The position numbers were made by a program, and so were the translations under genes. The notes under the pieces were generated by a model. That model worked only from the letters and a program-made list of their open reading frames with translations, was not told the DNA's origin and made no database searches. A stretch of 64,000 nucleotides of DNA from Micromonospora sp. H61 (GTDB taxonomy: Bacteria; Actinomycetota; Actinomycetes; Mycobacteriales; Micromonosporaceae). Position 1 is the stretch's first letter, and the number at the start of each line of letters is the position of its first letter. Below are positions 60,514 through 64,000 of the stretch, piece after piece. The DNA is taken from NCBI RefSeq assembly GCF_018070325.1, contig NZ_JAGPXY010000024.1, positions 1-64,000 on the forward strand, read 5' to 3'.

Positions 60514-61392
60514 TCAACGGACGAGCAGGGCGCGCAACGCCCGGAGCACCTCCGCCGGGGCCTCCTCCGCCATGAAGTGTCCGCAGGTGACCGTCTGGTG
60601 GTCCAGGTCCGGCGCCCAGGCCCGCCACACCGCCGCCGCGTCGTAGCCCAGCGCCGCGCCCCAGTCCTGCTGGAGCACCGTCACCGGCATCCGCAGCCGG
60701 TTGCCGGCCGTCCGGTCGGCGGCGTCGTGGGTCACGTCGATCCCGGCGGACGCCCGATAGTCGGCGACGATCGAGGGAACGGCGTCGCGGGACGCGCGCA
60801 GGTACGCGGCCCGCACCTCCGCCGGCAGGGCGCTCGGATCACGGGTCCAGACGTCCAGGAAGTGACCGAAGAAGGCGTCCGGGCTGCCGGCGATCAGCTC
60901 TTCGGGCAGGCCGGACGGCTGCGCCATCAGATAGAGGTGAAACGCCACGGCGGCGCTGGCGCCGTGCAGCACGTCCCACATGTCCAGGGTGGGTAGCACG
61001 TCGAGCAGGGCCAGCTGACTGATCGCCGCCGGGTGGTCGAGGCCGGCGCGGAACGCGACCAGGGCGCCCCGGTCGTGCCCGGCCAACGCGAACCGATCGT
61101 GACCGAGCGCGCCGGCCAGCGTCACGATGTCGGCGGCCATTGTGCGCTTGGCGTACCCGGTGCCGTCGGTGTCGAGGGGCTTGTCGCTGTCGCCGTAGCC
61201 GCGCAGGTCGGGGCAGATGACCGTGTGGTCGGCGGCCAGATCGGCGGCGACGTGCCGCCACATGAGGTGGGTCTGCGGAAAGCCGTGCAACAGCACGATC
61301 GCCGGCCCGGAGCCGCCCACGGCGGCGTTGAGCGTCACCCCGTCGGCGACGGTGACGCGTCGGTAGTCGAATCCGTTGATCTTCGGGTCCAC
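60514..61392 (-). CDS. Alpha/beta hydrolase, haloacetate-dehalogenase-like
   Basis: 292 residues from GTG 61392. HGFPQTHLMWRHVA (oxyanion), DLRGYGDSDKP, and the nucleophile Asp in LAGHDRGALVAF place it near fluoroacetate dehalogenases and epoxide hydrolases; GHFMAEEAP near the C-terminus holds the catalytic His. In fluoroacetate dehalogenase a His-Trp-Tyr set holds fluoride; the matching place here reads FHLYLMAQP, with Leu for Trp, so fluoroacetate may not be the substrate. The DYRA motif (VADYRASAGID) is retained. Stands alone. Confidence 0.82.
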   Translation of the reverse strand: MDPKINGFDYRRVTVADGVTLNAAVGGSGPAIVLLHGFPQTHLMWRHVAADLAADHTVICPDLRGYGDSDKPLDTDGTGYAKRTMAADIVTLAGALGHDRFALAGHDRGALVAFRAGLDHPAAISQLALLDVLPTLDMWDVLHGASAAVAFHLYLMAQPSGLPEELIAGSPDAFFGHFLDVWTRDPSALPAEVRAAYLRASRDAVPSIVADYRASAGIDVTHDAADRTAGNRLRMPVTVLQQDWGAALGYDAAAVWRAWAPDLDHQTVTCGHFMAEEAPAEVLRALRALLVR

Positions 61393-61530
61393 GGGGAACC
61401 TTCCTGGTGAGCAGTGCTGGCGGGGGCGGTGGCCCGTCGCCGTCGTACCTCACCGAGCCTGCCCGGAGGTGATCAGCAGCCGGTCAGCGTCGGATCAGTG
61501 CCGGCCGGGCCGCGGGCCTAGATTGGTGCC

Positions 61531-64000
61531 ATGACCAGGCAGCTGACGGCGCCCGTCGCGGTGACCTTCGGCGTACTCGGGCCGGTGACCGCCGCGACCG
61601 AGCGCGGCCCGGTCCCGCTGCGGGGACACCGGCAGCGCCTGGTGCTGGGCCGGCTGCTGATCGCCCACGGTCGGGTGGTGCCGGTGGATCGTCTCGTCGA
61701 CGACCTGTGGGAGGTAGCGCCCGACGGCGCGGTGGGTGCGATCCGGACCTTCGTCGCCGACCTGCGCCGGGCCCCCCGCCCCCGCCGCCGGCGCCGCCGA
61801 CCCGGAAGATGGTTCGACTGGCGGTGCGGTCGACCCCGCCACCGGGCGGTTCCGTCGCCACCGCGCCGTGGCCTCGCTGATCGCGGCGGTCGCCGACCGG
61901 GAGCCGGTCCTGCTGGTCCTCGACGACCTGCACCGCGCCGACGGTGACACCCTGGACCTGCTGACCGCACTGCTCACCGGCCCACAGCCGGCCAGCGGGC
62001 CGGTGCTGATCCTCGCCACCTACCGGGCCACCGAGATCAGCCCGGAGCTGACCGCCACCCTGGCCCGCGCCGCCGGGCTGGAGCCGGTCCGCGAGTATCT
62101 CGCCGGCCTGCCCGCGTCGGCGACCGGCGAGCTGGCCGGCGCCATCGTCGGGGCGGAACTGGACCCGGCCACCGCCCGGTCGATCCACCAGCGCAGCGGC
62201 GGTAACCCGTTCTTCGTCCGCGAGCTGGCCCAGCTGTACGCGAGCACGGGGCAGGCGGGGTTGGCCGCCGTGCCGCCCGGGGTCCGCGACGTGATCCGGC
62301 ACCGGTTGGCGCAGCTACCCGCCTCGACCCGTACCGTGCTGCGGCAGGCGGCAGTGCTCGGCCGGGACCTCGACCCGGACGTGCTGGGCGTGTTGGCCGG
62401 TGACCCGACGACAGCGCTGGACGCCGTGGACCGCGCACTGGCGGCCGGGTTCCTCACCGAACGGGAGTCCGACGGGCGGCTGCGCTTCACCCACATCCTG
62501 GTCCGCGACACGCTCTACGCCGACCTGTCCGCGCCGCGCCGCGCCGCCTGGCACGCGGCCGTCGCCGAGGTGCTGCGACAGCGGGAACCCGTCGAGCCGG
62601 CGGCCCTCGCGTACCACCTGCTGCGCGCCGGCGGGCCGGTCCACGCCGCCGAGGCGTCGACGTACGCCCAGGTGGCGGCCGAGCGGGCCGAACGGGGCGG
62701 CAACCCCCACGAGGCGGCCCGCCTGTGGGGCCAGGCGATCGAGGCGTACGACCGCGCTGGCGGGGTCGCGCCGCGTGGACGGGTGACCGCGCTGCTCGGC
62801 CTGGGACGAGCGCTGGCCGTGACGGGCCGGCTGGCCGAGGCGCGGCTACGGCGTGCCGAGGCGATCACCGTCGCCGAGTCCACCGGCGACCCCCTCCTGA
62901 TCCAGGAGGCCCTGGCTGGCTTCGACGTGCCCGCCAGTTGGACGCGCAACGACGACGATTTGCTCTCCGGGCACATCGTCCGAGCCGCCGAACACGCCCT
63001 GACCGCCCTCGGCCCGGTCGGCTCGGCGCAGCGCAGCCGGCTGCTGAGCACCCTCGCGCTGGAGCTGCGCGGCACCACCACCGATCGTGGACGCCGCGCC
63101 GCCGCCGAGGCCGAGACAATCGCCCGCGACATCGGCGATCCCGGGCTGTTGGCCTTCGCGCTCAACGCCCGCTTCATGCACGCCTTCCACAGCGTGGGTC
63201 TGGCCGACGCGCGGGCCCGGATCGGCCTCGAACTGGTCGACCTGGCTGCCCGGCACCACCTGGTGACCTTTGAGGTGCTCGGCCACCTCGTCCTGGTCCA
63301 GGCCAACTGTGCGCTGGCCGACCGGCCCGCCGCCGACGAGCACGCCCGCGCCGCCGACCGCCTCGCCGAACGGTACGAGCTGCCGTTGGTCGGTGTCTTC
63401 ACCCGGTGGTACGCCGCGCTGCGGCTGGCCCTCGACGGTCAGTCGGACGCGGCGGCGCAGGCGTACCGCTCGGCTGCCGACCGGGTGAGCGCCGACGGCA
63501 TGCCGGGGCTGACCCAGGGGTTGCTCCCGCTGGCCCTGCTCGGCCTGCGACTGGCCGACACCGTCAGCAACGACTCACTGGTAGGTGACGCCCGGCGGGT
63601 CCCCGGTGGGCAACCGATTCCCGGGCCGGACGACGAGGACTGGGCGCGGCTGGACTGGGGCCCGCACGAGCCCTGGGTCCGACCACTGCTGCTCGCCGCC
63701 GCCGGCGACCGCAGTGCCACCCGGGCGGCGCTGCGGGCCCTGCCGGACGGGCCGCACGACCTGCTGCGGGAGGTGCGGCTCTGCCTCACCGCTCGGGCGG
63801 CGCTCGCCATCGGCGACCGGCCGACCATGGAACGCGTCGCCGCCGCGCTCCGCCCGGCCGCCGCCGAACTGGCAGCCGGCAGCGGGGTGATCACCATCGG
63901 TCCGGTGGCCGGGCATCTCGCGGATCTGGCCGCTGCGCTGGGCCGCGACGAGGAAGCCGCCGCGTACCGCCGTACCGCCCGGGTGCTCACCGCACGTGTC
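61531..64000 (+). pseudogene. SARP/LuxR-family ATPase regulator with internal deletion and frameshift
   Basis: Starts ATG 61531 with an OmpR-type DNA-binding domain of SARP regulators (VTFGVLGPVTAATERGPVPL, RLVLGRLLIAHGRVV, AIRTFVADLRRA) to about 61770. Then the frame changes in a C-rich run (CCCCCCGCCCCCGCC): the first frame ends at a stop at 61945, while from about 61775 a second frame continues as an ATPase/TPR regulator open to the window end (VLLVLDDLHRADGDTLDLLTALL Walker B, RSIHQRSGGNPFFVRELAQLY, then TPR-like repeats). The BTAD and Walker A parts expected between are missing. Probable pseudogene; a sequencing error would not explain the missing domains. Confidence 0.75.

Overview
The window is a stretch of very GC-rich actinomycete chromosome, most likely Micromonosporaceae (Micromonospora or a close relative). 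The basis is G/C at almost every third codon position, many GTG starts, twin-arginine and long Ala-rich signal peptides, several TetR/GntR/ROK/XRE regulators next to their targets, and family-level resemblance of many proteins to Micromonospora proteins. No rRNA, tRNA, CRISPR array, transposase or integrase was seen, so it reads as an ordinary arm region with a strong secreted and transport component. All names rest on recognised motifs and reading; no database search was run.

Layout. 1-6.9 kb: phosphate-ester and secreted-protein block (metallophosphoesterase, MFS exporter plus beta-propeller protein, Tat-exported PhoD plus a secreted repeat protein). 7-10.7 kb: minus-strand operon of a rifampin-phosphotransferase-like ATP-grasp protein, a PH-like membrane protein and a TetR regulator, preceded by tandem operator-like repeats. 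10.8-11.8 kb: M23 peptidase and DUF2188 protein. 11.9-19.5 kb: a cell-surface block with a 1002-residue lectin/FN3 protein ending in a WxL-like domain, a stand-alone WxL-like protein, a DUF916-like (WxL-interacting) membrane protein, a DUF4331 protein and a GH16 glucanase under a LacI-type operator. 19.8-24.9 kb: a small conserved protein, a MOCOS-like class V aminotransferase coupled to an ABCG-type transporter, and a TetR/SDR divergent pair. 25.6-31 kb: multiple-sugar ABC operon (ATPase, permease, binding lipoprotein) and a ROK regulator. 31-35.5 kb: DrrAB-type ABC exporter, then a GntR(YtrA-type)/ABC operon on the minus strand. 35.7-42 kb: Nramp metal transporter, a secreted propeller protein, nitronate monooxygenase, a SRPBCC-TM-CBM2-like fusion and a maltokinase-cap-like protein. 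42-47.2 kb: GH87-like beta-helix enzyme, NYN/OST-HTH protein and small proteins. 47.4-55.8 kb: Gfo/Idh/MocA oxidoreductase, two-component system, SDR plus MFS, TetR, and a divergent XRE/SDR pair. 55.9-64 kb: LtrA-like protein, a membrane-embedded hydrolase-like protein, two small phage-like membrane proteins, an alpha/beta hydrolase and a SARP-type regulator broken by an apparent internal deletion.

How the parts fit. GH16 and GH87 enzymes, lectin and sugar ABC genes suggest attack on and uptake of fungal or plant polysaccharide. The most interesting unit is the WxL-like trio at 11.9-16.8 kb: two proteins share a C-terminal domain, a DUF916-like partner with one C-terminal membrane anchor sits in an operon with one of them, and both WxL-like genes carry the same unusual upstream motif (ATATGGGYGTTTT, seven bases, TATNNT). 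A second regulatory link is a CGTAC-N3-GTACG palindrome found both before the DrrAB exporter (31.1 kb) and before a TetR gene 22 kb away (53.06 kb). Several intergenic regions carry long near-perfect inverted repeats whose arms contain GATC.
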